DNA of 34,247 bases, taken from Punctularia strigosozonata HHB-11173 SS5 (lineage: Eukaryota > Basidiomycota > Agaricomycetes > Corticiales > Punctulariaceae). This document shows positions 10,272-21,800 of this stretch, one piece after another. The stretch lies in NCBI RefSeq assembly GCF_000264995.1, contig NW_006767434.1, forward strand, positions 391,974 to 426,220. Reading direction: 5' to 3'. Below the pieces are notes generated by a model. The model did not search any database and was not told the origin of the DNA. It saw only the letters and a program-made list of their open reading frames with translations. The translations under genes were made by a program, and so were the position numbers. Numbering within the stretch: the stretch's first letter is position 1; each line of letters starts with the position of its first letter.

Positions 10272-10640
10272 ACTCTCTGAGCCTGCTCAGAGAGTGGCAT
10301 GACTCTACCAAGGCCCGTGCCCTGGGCCATGGCGAGAGTGAGCCCATCGTTTGGCCATGGATGATGGCGGGAGTCAACAGTTAAATGAGAAGCTGTGCAC
10401 GGGTTGCCGCTGCTGTGCAGCAAGCATTGGCACGACCCACTGGTACAGTGGGTGAAAATCACCCATGGACTTCGTCGACATTACTGTTCACTGGAACTGT
10501 GGATGATTGTATACAGCAAACCACAAAGTGGGTGATCCAAGGTAATCACCCATACGGCCTCAATCAACCACATATCGACCAGACCGTGGGTGAATGGTTG
10601 ATATCCCCCTTCATGTGGGTGGTAGCAACCCATTCTAGGG
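10272..10640. repeat. Hairpin cluster 2 (TGGGTGA/TCACCCA arms)
   Basis: It opens with a perfect 11-bp stem and 2-base loop at 10272-10295 (ACTCTCTGAGC-ct-GCTCAGAGAGT). Next come ACCCACTG-gta-CAGTGGGT (10435-10453), overlapping TGGGTGA-aaa-TCACCCA (10449-10465), then TGGGTGAT...ATCACCCA (10529-10552), ATCAACC...GGTTGAT and TGGGT...ACCCA near 10616-10633. Adjacent arms share bases, so alternative foldings exclude each other. The cluster ends where member A1 of the unidentified family becomes recognisable (10650). Probably non-coding; a long open frame across it looks fortuitous. Confidence 0.75.
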
Positions 10641-10649
10641 CTCATAGTG

Positions 10650-12490
10650 CCAAGATGTACGCCAATCAAACTGAAGACTCGCGCTGGGCGATATGGGAAC
10701 GAGGACGGACCCGAAGAATAGTTGATGGTCATCGTTAGCGTGAGTGCTCGAGTTTGCGTGAATCGATGACGGTCGTTCGCTCACCTGGTGTTGTGTCATG
10801 CAGTCGAGCACCGTACGTTGAACAGGTCAGATACCCCTCCTGCTCGGTCCAGCGCACCTCTGGAGTTCAAGAACGCGTCGACCGCACGCGCCGCCATCGA
10901 AGTGCCGTCCCCGACCAGCGGCCTCATCGACCGATCACCTTGGACAGGACGCCTCTGCTCTCCTTCACCCTAGTCATGCTCCACTACAACACTCTGTCCC
11001 GGACGCGATGCAGTCCATCTATGAGCATATGCGCTTCACCTTTCTGTCCGCCTCCGCCTCAACATCGGCGTCATGGCACCGTCACCGCCGTCATCACGCC
11101 TCCTTCTCGTCCGCCAATACCATATCGCCCTCAACGTAGTCCACCGGCACGGCGACCCGTCCTCTGGACACGAAGACGCTTCGCCCAAAGGCGCGCAGTC
11201 CAGTGATGACATCGAGCTCGGATATACTTACGATGGGCCTGAACACCGTGACCTTTGTGCCCACCCTCGAACCGGACAGACAGTTGTCGAGCGGAGTGGA
11301 CGGGAGGCGGACGATACTGCTCATCAGGAGCAGCAATCGTATGCACGGCCGGTACGTGTTTCCTCTCTCGTCTCTACCCTCCGTACTCGCTCCACAGTCC
11401 ACGGATGCTGACACTGGCATATATGCGTACCCTCCGTAGGCGGCCTCACGACGAACGCACTGGAGTGGCTCTACTTCGGCCGCTCTTCAGCATCACGGAA
11501 GATCGTATCCGCTCGCTCATTCGGGTCTTGAATATCCTGTGTGTGGCTCCCCGCAAGGCTGACCGAGGTGTGCACGTCTACATTATCTTCCATGCTCCTC
11601 TATCTTTACGTGCTCGCTCTAGTCATGGCATATTCCTATTGCGTGGGCCCTTCCCTCTTCTGATTTTTGCACACTTCCGTCACGATTGTCGCTGACGTGT
11701 ACATGCTGCAGGTACTTTCCACCTCGACGCACTGCCTACCGATCCTCAACACCCCACCTCGAGACGACTTGCGTCATCATCAAATGCGCGAATTGCACGC
11801 TAACCGCTACTTGTTCATGGCTATGGTCGACGGCAGTGGAACGTGCCCCTCTTCTGCAAACCGGTGACCTCGTCAAGGGTTCGCATCGTCCTCATGCAAA
11901 CATTCGATCCCGTCAGACTGACATCGAACCTCCGGTCGCAGCCGTCAAGAACGTACGCGACGAACGCAGCGCGGATTCTATCCAGGGCTCTATCGACGGC
12001 ACAGGCGCATTCCGACGGTTGGTCTCGGTCCTTCTTCACCGTGTCCCCTCCTTTTTTTCTTCCTCAACTAACCCTCACCTCTCTAGGACCCGAGTCGCGC
12101 GGCATCATCGTATTGCCAGACGTCGTCTCCGTCTCCTGCTACCGATCCGAGCTACGGTCACCTCCGCGTACGGGCAGCGCTGGTGCGCCGAGAGCGCAAA
12201 TGCTGGAATGCTCGACACCAGCGTGCTCTGCTCCTCGGGAAACAGTGGCCTCGCACTTCAAGATCGCGTGCATCGCGAAGACCCGAAAGGCCTACGGTCT
12301 AAGCCCGGGTTTCATACAACGTGCGACGTCTAGCAGTCGGAGTGGGAAGAGGCTCGTTAAGGGCTTCAAGGTCTTCGCCCTTTCGGTACTTTCAAGAGGT
12401 GGATCCGCGCTCGTCGGGGCAAAAGGCGAGGCGGCAACGGAAGAGCACTTTCCAAGCCGTGTGCGGACAGCATGCTCGTGAGGCTTAACG
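10650..12490 (+). pseudogene. Unidentified local family, member A1 (degenerate)
   Basis: Matches member B2 (28790-30935, -) over its whole length. A 39-base stretch at 10670-10708 is identical to the reverse complement of 30833-30871. Other shared parts are the HRHGDPSSGHEDASP segment (about 11140-11190), the block GRRPHDERTG-like at about 11440-11500 preceded by an intron-like end (CTGAC ... TAG), and KIACIAKTRKAYGLSPGF (about 12260-12320). Relative to B2 it carries frame-breaking indels (one near 10665, another near 11850), so no continuous product can be read. Function unknown; no familiar domain seen. Confidence 0.5.
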
Positions 12491-12499
12491 GATGGCGTA

Positions 12500-15020
12500 G
12501 GTGAGTATCCAGAGTAGCTCCATCTAGCGTTTCTGATCACATTTCTCGGTTCGTTTTGCTGTTCGGTCGCGTCGTTCTCCATAGCCGTTCATCTCGTGAC
12601 GCAGCACTGGCAGCCGGCTTCATGCAGCAGGGCTCTCGTTCAAAAATCAAGGTGGTCCTCATAGAAGCCGGAGACCATTGACTATGTACCCCGTTATATA
12701 CCTGAAGAGCACAACGGGTGTGTCCCCGCCTCCAGTTACTCCATCTACTAAAGTCGGTGCACTATTCGATAAGATCCAGGAGAAAGCTATTGATCGGCGT
12801 CACTCTTTAATACAGCACGCAAGTGATAGGATCCCTCACGCAAAAGCGACCACTGGGGGGAGACCGCCGACAACGTTGCAGCTGGGGGACAAGGTATGAG
12901 TAGCAGATGGCGGGTATGCCCCGGCCTCCCAGATGTCGGCGCCGTATGCGTGAAATCCTTAGTCCGATGCCAAGAGGAGATTGAAGGGGATGAATGATCG
13001 GACTGGTGTTCTGCGATGCAGAAGATATCATTACTCTCAAGCTTAGAGACTAGCGTATCATGTAGTATGTAATGGCAACTTGTCGAAGAACAAAGATCAC
13101 GGTCCGCAAGTCCACGTCTCGTTGAACACATCACGACAAACGAGCGAGCTAGGACAAGACGTCTAACTAGGGCGCCTTCCAGACCGCAGGATCACAGTAA
13201 CGGGGCATAACTATGGGCCCGAGACCTTCGCTTGCCGAAGTAGACGGCACCCAAAGTCCTCCTGAAGAACTTGTCTCACGCGAGACTGAGCGTAAACGTG
13301 TTCCGTGACAGCGGGTTGCGCTAGCTCTCGGTAACCGTAACGTCCAACGAATGCCTCCATGGCGCTGCTGGCCGCCATCGCGGTCGGTGCAACGTCAGAC
13401 GTAGAGCAGACGGCGTTGAGCATCTTCCAGTTCGAGCGGCAGTTGGTGCGTGTAGCTGAGCGAGGTCCACCTGTTGGATTTGCACCGGAGCTTCTCGTGG
13501 ACGAGCGCGGCGTCGGGATGCACGAGACTACGACCAACGGACGACGCCCCTGTTCTCGCCGATGCTTTTCCTCCACCACGACGGCGAACGACACTCCAAG
13601 TCCCACGTCCCACATCCATTTGCGCTAGACGCCGTGGAGGACAAGACCAGCCATGGTACGTGCCGTTGAACTTGTGCAACCGCGGATGGTGAAGCCGCTG
13701 CGGGCGATGACATGCCCCGCGTGCGCCTCGCGATGACATGGCCTTCGTCGTCGGTTGCGAAGACGGCTGCTGCTGTAGATCTGGAAGCCAACTGAAGCGA
13801 TATACGAGCACCGTCGCCGGCGGTGAGATTATACAGGCGCGGAAGCGCGCAATTCGCTCTGGCGCAAAATTGGGGAAAAGAGGTGCCTGGAAATTCGGAC
13901 ACGAGGAGGGACTGCGGGTGACGCGTCTTCACCAACGAGGTCAATATAAAGTAATGAAGATGATCTGGGAATAGACGTACAATGTCAAGGGTTAAATATC
14001 TGTGTACCTCCTGGTCCATGTGCTCGCTTGCATGTGTAGCGAGTGGCAGCCAGGGTGAGCTCTGAAAGTGGTTCCGCTGCGACTTCGGAGATATACGTTC
14101 ATATAAGAGCCAACATAACGAGCCGCACCGACAACACGCACCGACCGAGTTGTAGCTTCCACGTATGATGCGCCTATATGCACATAATCGTGAGTACGAT
14201 ACGACTTCGCAGATTTGAAGATCCTACGCACCTGAAATGCATACACGTACCCGTTTCCCTGTACTGGCGTCGCGAACTTGTGCCGATCGCAACGTCAGCG
14301 ATGGTATGCGGCCTTCTCGAGCACGCGCTGCCGAATTTTCAGTCAAATACGAAGTGTCGGATTGTTCGCGAGTACTATGGCCGATGTGGTGAACAGAGAC
14401 GAGTTGGTGTCCAGGAGCGAGATGGGAGTAGCGATTCCCCGCGATGCAGAGCGCGCTCTGGGGACGTGGTTGGTGTCGTGGTCTTGTCTGCCGGATGCGA
14501 GGGCATTTTTATCCTCTGGTACACATTAGAAACACGGCAGGTGGGCGCAATGACGAGCACGCACTGGTTTATCCAGCATCAGCTACGTTGTGACGTGTCC
14601 ACACTTCGTAGAGCACGCGACATCGTTCAAACGCTGTTAGGATATAACAAGCCGTCTATCAGCCTCGATGTCCCCTTCTCCTGAGTAGCCGGAAGGACTC
14701 ACCTTGTAAACGCTCGGGCGTGTACCATGCAAACGGGCGCGGCGTGGATGAGCATGCTCGTACATGTTGGCATCCACGCGATGCACTGCTACCGGCCGAT
14801 TCGTTTCTGGAACTGGGATCGAGGGAGATCAGTGGTCCGATGGTAGTGGTGGGAGCTACAGGTTCGGTTGCGGAGCGGATCTTGGATAAGAGAGCCGCAG
14901 TTGGTTGGCTATGGACATCGTCGAAGAGCAAGACAGTAACGGCGAACACGATGCAGGTTGCAGCAGACGGAGCTGGTGGCGAAGCCGGTAGGAGGCAGAC
15001 CTGCAGAGGTGCTTCGGCCG
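12500..15020. other. No gene recognised
   Basis: Contains minus-strand open frames of 130-160 residues between about 13210 and 14020 and another at 14659-15093. None shows a motif I can name and they overlap other frames. No RNA gene or strong repeat was seen. Confidence 0.4.
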
Positions 15021-15029
15021 GTGTCGCAA

Positions 15030-16200
15030 GATGGCGACGGAAGGAGAAGGGCTGGAGAGGCTTCGGCCGAAGGCGCGTCTCTCTCTCGGCCACTCCGCGC
15101 CGGACCAGGGCCGCACGTCAAGATGTACGCATCGCAAGTCAGATCGAGGACTTGCGTCTCGCTGGAGGGGAACGGGGATGAATACGAGCAAGAGATATAT
15201 GTCGATACTTGGTGCGAGTGTTTGGAATGTGCTGGTCGACTACGTTCGTTTGCTCACTCGGCCTCACCAGTCACCAGCTCATCCGGGCAATATCGAGTCT
15301 CCATCCCGCTTCCTGGGGTCCTCAATGGATTGCGCGTCTCTCATCCTGCGCTCCAGACTAGGAGTACACCAAGCAATGCGCCGACCTCAGGATCCCAACA
15401 CCTCGGTCGCCTAGGCCGTCCCGACGAGCAACGTCGTCTGTCCCCTGATTTCACTCCACCGCGTCTCGCCTCCCTCTTCCATCACCATCGACGCTATGAT
15501 CCGATACGACAAACTGCATCTGGTGAAGCAGGGCGTGCGCTAGCCGTGTACCTCATCCTCGCGCCCGCGCCTCATCCCTCCTCCAAGACTCTCCGCACCG
15601 GATATCCCCAAGACCGGAGCACCATCGCCACTGTCCCGCCTCCTCGTCCGCTCCAAGTTTCTTGTCGTCGTCAAATTGACCCATCGGAATGGTGACCGGC
15701 CCTCCGAAGACGAAGAAGCTCCGACCGACTGGGCCCAGTATAGCCGGAGATACGCGCTGCCCATGCGGGGCGATATCGTCACCTTCCCGCCGGATCTCCC
15801 TCAAGTCTACATGCCAATCCGAGAGTGGGCGAGTGTGCATGTTTACACGTCCAGTCCTGGTGAGCCTTTCATCTCTAATTTCCTCCCCCCCTCTCTCCCC
15901 GACTCGAAATTCACGCACGCTGACGAGCGCATATATGCACCCTTCCTGTAGCCTAACTCGCGGCAACGTACTTGGCCCTCTGTCCTCCAACATGAACCTG
16001 CCAATCAGCGGAAGTACCATAGCCGCTTGCTCGTCCAGGTCTCCGACGTTGCCGCGATCGTCCGAAGAACCACGATCAAGGTGCGCGGTTTTCCTCGTCC
16101 CTCTTTCCTTGCTGGTACACGCTCTTGGTGTATCTCGGCCATTTGCATCGGTTCAACATCATCTTCGATAACGACCTAACGCAGGACATGACCTACTCAG
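15030..16200 (+). pseudogene. Unidentified local family, member A2 (degenerate)
   Basis: Pairs with member B1 (25020-27262, -). The 28 bases at 15157-15184 are identical to the reverse complement of 27053-27080. The start MATEGEGLERLRP (15031) corresponds to MATNQGTEKDKLDRLRP in B1, but the following QDVRIASQIEDLRLAGGERG is in another frame, indicating a frameshift. Downstream are SPSRFLGSSMDCASLILRSR (B1: SPSRFLRSSMDHASLMLRSR) and a good-looking exon with DRPSEDEEAPTDWAQYSRRY (about 15700-15850). An intron-like end with CTGAC and TAG follows near 15920-15950. Product and function unknown. Confidence 0.45.
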
Positions 16201-16209
16201 GACGTCATC

Positions 16210-18640
16210 AGCGGCGCCGGTGCACCCATAGCTTCGATTCGGCGATCCCTCTCCGTCCCCCTCCCGCTCTCTCTTCGTCGACACTCACACCCTACCCGTA
16301 GGATCTGAGTTTCGCATCATCTTCAAATCCTCCCTCGTTCTCCCTTGGTCTTTCATGGCTGGTCTGAGCAGGTGCTACTTCCACCAGTACGTTGAACGTG
16401 GCATCGAGGGGCACGGGACGAGCATGCTCCGTCGACGATGACCTTGTGAGTTTTGGCACCGCGAGTATCGATGCGATGGACCACGAGGGGCGCGGTCCAG
16501 CCCGAATCTGGAACGGCCGGGGGTCGGAACGGGAAGCGGGAGGGGATCGTGAACAGACTTCATGTCCTCGCTGGTCGACTCCTCGGGCAGAACGGGTGCC
16601 TGAACAATCCCTCCGGAGCGTGCCGCGTCACGTCGAAGTCAGGCTAAGGCAATTTATTCCCGCTACTGTGCGATACAGAACCGGGCATGCTGAAGATATC
16701 ATGATCTTTCAACCTTAGCAACGGTACAACAGATATGATTGAACGGTGCACATGGGTTCATAGCCGTGCGTGAGCCCATTTATTGTTGAACATGTATCAT
16801 AGTTTACACCTGTCCAACACGTCTGACTTGAGTACCTTTCAACCCGCACAGCTGGGTAAAGTACGAGGTACCCATTACGACAACGTTCGCAATACCTGAA
16901 CGCAATGCCCTGTCGCATGCCAGACTTGACGCGAATGCGTCCGACGCCCGCAGTTGAAACGCGGCTTCAGTCACAGCAGATGCGTCCGCAGCCCGGCCGG
17001 CCGTCATCGGGCTTCTGCAGGGGGGTACGGCAGCGAGCCCGCATCGTACGCTAGATTGACCTGCGGAGTGGTGGACGGGAGTGGCTGGAACAACTTGCGT
17101 TGGGAGTGCTGTTGCTTCCATTCGCACAGCGCCCGCCATGCAAGGGTCCTTATCCTGTCGACGACGCCGGCGCCGTAGCTTCAAGAAGGCTCTTCCACCA
17201 GTTTACGCGCTGTTAACGAAGGCCAGCTAGCGTACGTTCTATGATAGAACCCCAAGTTGGTCTGCGTCGATAAAAGCCAATTTGAGGACCAGCGTGACGT
17301 GCCATGCAAGAGCGACACTCACCGTCCGGATTGTTTTCCTTCGACCAGGATGCATCTACCCTTGCATCATAATTAACGCCATCCGACAGGGTTGGTTGAA
17401 CGTTCCGCACCCCTCCAACACATGCCCGTTTGCTTTGCACAGTTCGAGGATCGCAACTAGGGGAGGCAGCTGGCCTTCGTGGATATCAATGCCAAGGGTA
17501 AATCCGGCCGACTAGAGCACGCGCTGACACGGTCGGCTCGCTAATGAACAGGCCAGTAGGGTCTCGACGTATATGACGGTTCGAGAGAGTTGGAAGGACT
17601 GTCGCGTACATGTGTGAGCCTCCGTGAAGGCAATGCAGCTTCGGCAAAGTGACGCACATAGGTACTTTCTGTCGACAGTTCTGAATGTGGTACTCCGGCA
17701 AGAGTTGGTGTACTGGGCCTACGCCCTTCCCCGTGTATATTCATAAAATGGCCCGGGGGATCCGTGGATGGCACCGTCTGGTCTTCGGGGAAGAAATCGA
17801 CATCGTCCTCTAAGTCATAATTACTCGGAGACCCTGTACAGGCTCCTCAATGAACTTGGACACGATCGAGCGACAGAACGAGGTGTACGCACAGATTTGC
17901 CCACTACCTCCGACAGCTCTGATTCCTGACTGCGCACGCTGTGGTGCGAAAAGAGCTTGTAACAGGCTACGCATGTCCTTCCATCTTTGCGCGTACCTAG
18001 ATACACTCTTCGTCGGCTTCGATTATCCCTTATCCGAGTCAGCCCGTTGCGCGCAAAAGATCGATCTTGTGATCAACTGCGCAATGAACTGGTTCAGTCC
18101 GAGCTGGCACAGATGTTGGACCCTGAAGGCGCGGATAATCCGACGGCAGTAGAGGATGGCTGTATCGGCTTATATGGGCGGCTTTGATAGCAATCTTGGG
18201 CGTAGTTGATGATCACGCATGTATAGTATGCAACAGAACGAGGTAGCGGTGCAACCGGTGCAAGACCAAAGGCTGGTGTCTCGCGCGAATCGTCGACCGC
18301 GGGCTTCAACGTTTGACTGCTGCTACGACAAGCTGCAAAAGCCACGCGTCCGGAATGCGTCCAATTTCCCATCCCGATTGTTTTGCGCTGCATCGATAGC
18401 CAAATTCTACAACTCGGATCTTTGCAGCTCGGCTGGAACGCATTGTTGAGCTGCCATGCGCAAGATTCGGACGACGGACCTACGCTAAGGGCTACCCGAG
18501 GGGACCTGTGATGCACCTTAGTCAACTCCAATTGCTCGGGAAACACATTCGCTGTAACACTCTTTCCTTGAAGTATACTCATCAACATCATGCTGTGGCC
18601 AATTCAACCGTCCGCTCTTACGAACATCAGTAGATCCCCG
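16210..18640. other. No gene recognised; weak hairpins near 16745-16874
   Basis: A few TGGGT/ACCCA inverted repeats occur (for example TGGGTA at 16853-16858 with TACCCA at 16869-16874), a weaker echo of the two hairpin clusters. A plus-strand frame at 17850-18152 has CxxC-like pairs and a minus-strand frame at 18094-18591 is 165 residues long. They overlap on opposite strands and neither resembles a family I know. Confidence 0.4.
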
Positions 18641-18770
18641 CAGCGGCCCCGCTTTAGCTCTCAGAGCTATGTAACCAATGAAGGTATCTCGACTGAGTAG
18701 GGTTTCGCACAGCACGCTGAAACGGCATGCATGCTCATGAGGGCTCGCCCACCTAAAGCCGTTCCACTGA

Positions 18771-18866
18771 GTGTGCTCGCTCTCCTTCCCCGTTCCCTCT
18801 GACTATCGCCACCATCGACGCACATCTACTCAACAGCTGGAACACTTGGTACACACGTGAATCGTC
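18771..18866 (+). promoter_or_regulatory. Proximal promoter/5' leader of NLR copy B
   Basis: Counterpart of 121-216, with the same pyrimidine-rich tract and the same bases just before the ATG. Near-identity with copy A suggests both copies started with the same regulation. Function inferred only. Confidence 0.35.
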
Positions 18867-21800
18867 ATGGCTGTTCGTAAAAAGATAGGCGATGAGTTCA
18901 GGAAGCTCAGGTCTCCCCCCGATAACGCTCGGGATGAGGGCGCTTCCTCCCAGCCCCTGGATCTCGCAACAGGCACGATAGGCGCGATGGTGAGTACAAC
19001 TCTCTGGGACTGTGCACACGCAGGGAGAGCATCTAACGCTGGATATTGGACCAGGATGTCGACGAACCGCAGGCGACCGGAACCTCTCAACCACACCAGC
19101 GGACTAACGACATCGGCTCGCCTCAGGATGATCTGACTGTACAGTTGCATCATTGTGGCAAGCAAAGTCACTGCCGTAATGTCCGTAACNNNNNNNNNNN
19201 NNNNNNNNNNNNNNNNNNNNNNNNNNNNNNNNNNNNNNNNNNNNNNNNNNNNNNNNNNNNNNNNNNNNNNNNNNNNNNNNNNNNNNNNNNNNNNNNNNNN
19301 NNNNNNNNNNNNNNNNNNNNNNNNNNNNNNNNNNNNNNNNNNNNNNNNNNNNNNNNNNNNNNNNNNNNNNNNNNNNNNNNNNNNNNNNNNNNNNNNNNNN
19401 NNNNNNNNNNNNNNNNNNNNNNNNNNNNNNNNNNNNNNNNNNNNNNNNNNNNNNNNNNNNNNNNNNNNNNNNNNNNNNNNNNNNNNNNNNNNNNNNNNNN
19501 NNNNNNNNNNNNNNNNNNNNNNNNNNNNNNNNNNNNNNNNNNNNNNNNNNNNNNNNNNNNNNNNNNNNNNNNNNNNNNNNNNNNNNNNNNNNNNNNNNNN
19601 NNNNNNNNNNNNNNNNNNNNNNNNNNNNNNNNNNNNNNNNNNNNNNNNNNNNNNGAGCATCTAACGCTGGATATTGGACCAGGATGTCGACGAACCGCAG
19701 GCGACCGGAACCTCTCAACCACACCAGCGGACTAACGACATCGGCTCGCCTCAGGATGATCTGACTGTACAGTTGCATCATTGTGGCAAGCAAAGTCACT
19801 GCCTAATGTCCGTAACACACAGAAACACTCAGGTCGCGCAATCGCAGAAGCCGGAGGATATCGATCATCGGAGCAGACCGTCGCGCGGCGAGCCGTTGAT
19901 GAGGCCAAGAAAGAGGTCGCCACCATGCAATCTGATACACTGGTGGAACGAGGCGCGGCGGCAGTCGACGAACGGAAAGACCTGGCGCAAGGGCTGGCCT
20001 CGTCACCAAAGCAATGGGAACCGTTGTTCAGGCGTCTTAAGCAGTTCACAGAACTTGTCGACAAGATTGCCGAGGTGATCATTCGTGGTTCGGATTTTTC
20101 GTGATTCCGAACTCATGTTGGTCGCGGTGATAGATTCATCCCTATGCAAACATGGCGTGGAATGTTCTCTCAATCGTGCAGAAGGCAAGTCACGCATACT
20201 AGTCCGACGCGTGTCTCCTGACGAATCCCACCTTTAGACCATCATCGGGCAGGTCAAACTCGACCAATCCATCCGCGACCTCCTCGACACCCTCGAGAAC
20301 GTATACGACTTCATGGATCAGGCTCAGCCTCTGGACACCGTCAAATCAGCGGCGAAGCTGCTCACGGCACTCGCTCAGCAGACGACCGAATGCGGCTGGT
20401 TCATACACGACTATGCAAAAAACAAGAACTTCTGTGAGTTTGGGAACGATTGCTCGTCCTCGACGTGACCGTGACGTTGATAACAGTACCGCGAACGGCG
20501 TCGAATGCTTGGAAGAAACTCGTCCATCCAGCCCAAGCGGCGCCAGCGATGGTGAAGGAATACCGAGCCAAGTTCGCAGAGCTCAAGTCGCAGCTCCTCG
20601 ACGGATCCACGATACGAACAGCCATCGCCGTTGGGAACGTCGATCTCGTCGTTCACAGGGTCTTGGACGCCGTCGAAGAGATCGGTAAGGAACCCTTCTG
20701 CTTGTCCTTCGCCGCGTTGACCATCGATTATCATCAGCCGCGGACGTCAAGATGCAGCGGTTGGAAGAAGCCTGCGCCAGAGGTTCTCGGTTTAACAGCA
20801 ATAAGAGATGCCTTCCAGAGACTCGTCGGACAATTCTCCAGATTATAGCCGACTGGATCAACGATCCGCTGGACACTCGTCGCGTGTTCCTGCTCTATGG
20901 GCCGGCGGGGTCGGGTAAGTCGGCGATCGCTCATACCATAGCAGCCACGTTCTACGATATGCTTCGCTTGGGATCCTCGTATTGCTTTGACAGGTCCAAC
21001 ATCGAGCTTACTCACGCTACTCCCGTTTTCCCTACTATCGCCCGCGACCTATCCGAGCGTGAGCCTCAGATCCGATTCCAACTTTCGCGTGCCATTGCCC
21101 AGGACTCCGCCCTCGCCACATCGAACGATCTTCGCACACAATTCCGGCGTTTCATCGTGGAGCCTGCATCGCAGCTCGCGATCTCTGGGCCGATCGTCAT
21201 CGTCATCGACGCCCTTGACGAATGTGACTCAAACACACGAAGCACTCTGTTATCAATCTTGCAAAGTGCGGACGAAGGGGATGCGCTCCCCTCCAATTTT
21301 CGCGTCCTCGTCACTTGTAGGCCAGAGCCCGACATCATGGACGTCCGGGATCCGCGCCTTGTTCGCGCTCAATCAATGAACGACGTACTGGGGGCGACCG
21401 CCAACGAGGAAGACATACAGCTGTATGTTCGTGGGCAGCTTTCGTCCCTCTCGAGAGCGCATGATGTCGAGGCCATGTGTACCCAACTCGTACTCTCCGC
21501 CGAAGGACTCTTTCAGTGGGCTGCTACAGCGTGTCGTTTCGTGGTCGCGAAGACTCCGCCATTGACCATCAAACAAAGGATGGCACTTGTTCTACCATCC
21601 GATGGCAAACGCACCGCTAATGGCCAACTTGATACGCTGTACTTAGAAGTCCTTCGTATCACCTTCTCTTCCACGCACCCCGAGGTCATGGAGAATTTCC
21701 ATCGTGTGATGAGTCTCCTCATGACGGCGATTGAACCGCTGTCCATCTCGGCATTGCAGGATATCGTTAGTGGACAGGCAGACCTTGATCCTGATATGCT

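Noticed and set aside
10385-10738. 117-residue open frame over hairpin cluster 2
   Set aside because: Most of it is inverted-repeat sequence, and its end lies in the degenerate first exon of member A1, frame-shifted relative to B2.
13211-14019. Overlapping minus-strand frames of 134-163 residues, considered as a gene
   Set aside because: No motif recognised, several frames compete, and no convincing intron set joins them.
17850-18152. Cysteine-containing 100-residue frame, considered as a transposase zinc-finger piece
   Set aside because: The Cys spacing is not distinctive and no catalytic region follows.
19046-19735. Open frames crossing the run of Ns
   Set aside because: They consist mostly of undetermined residues and have no meaning.
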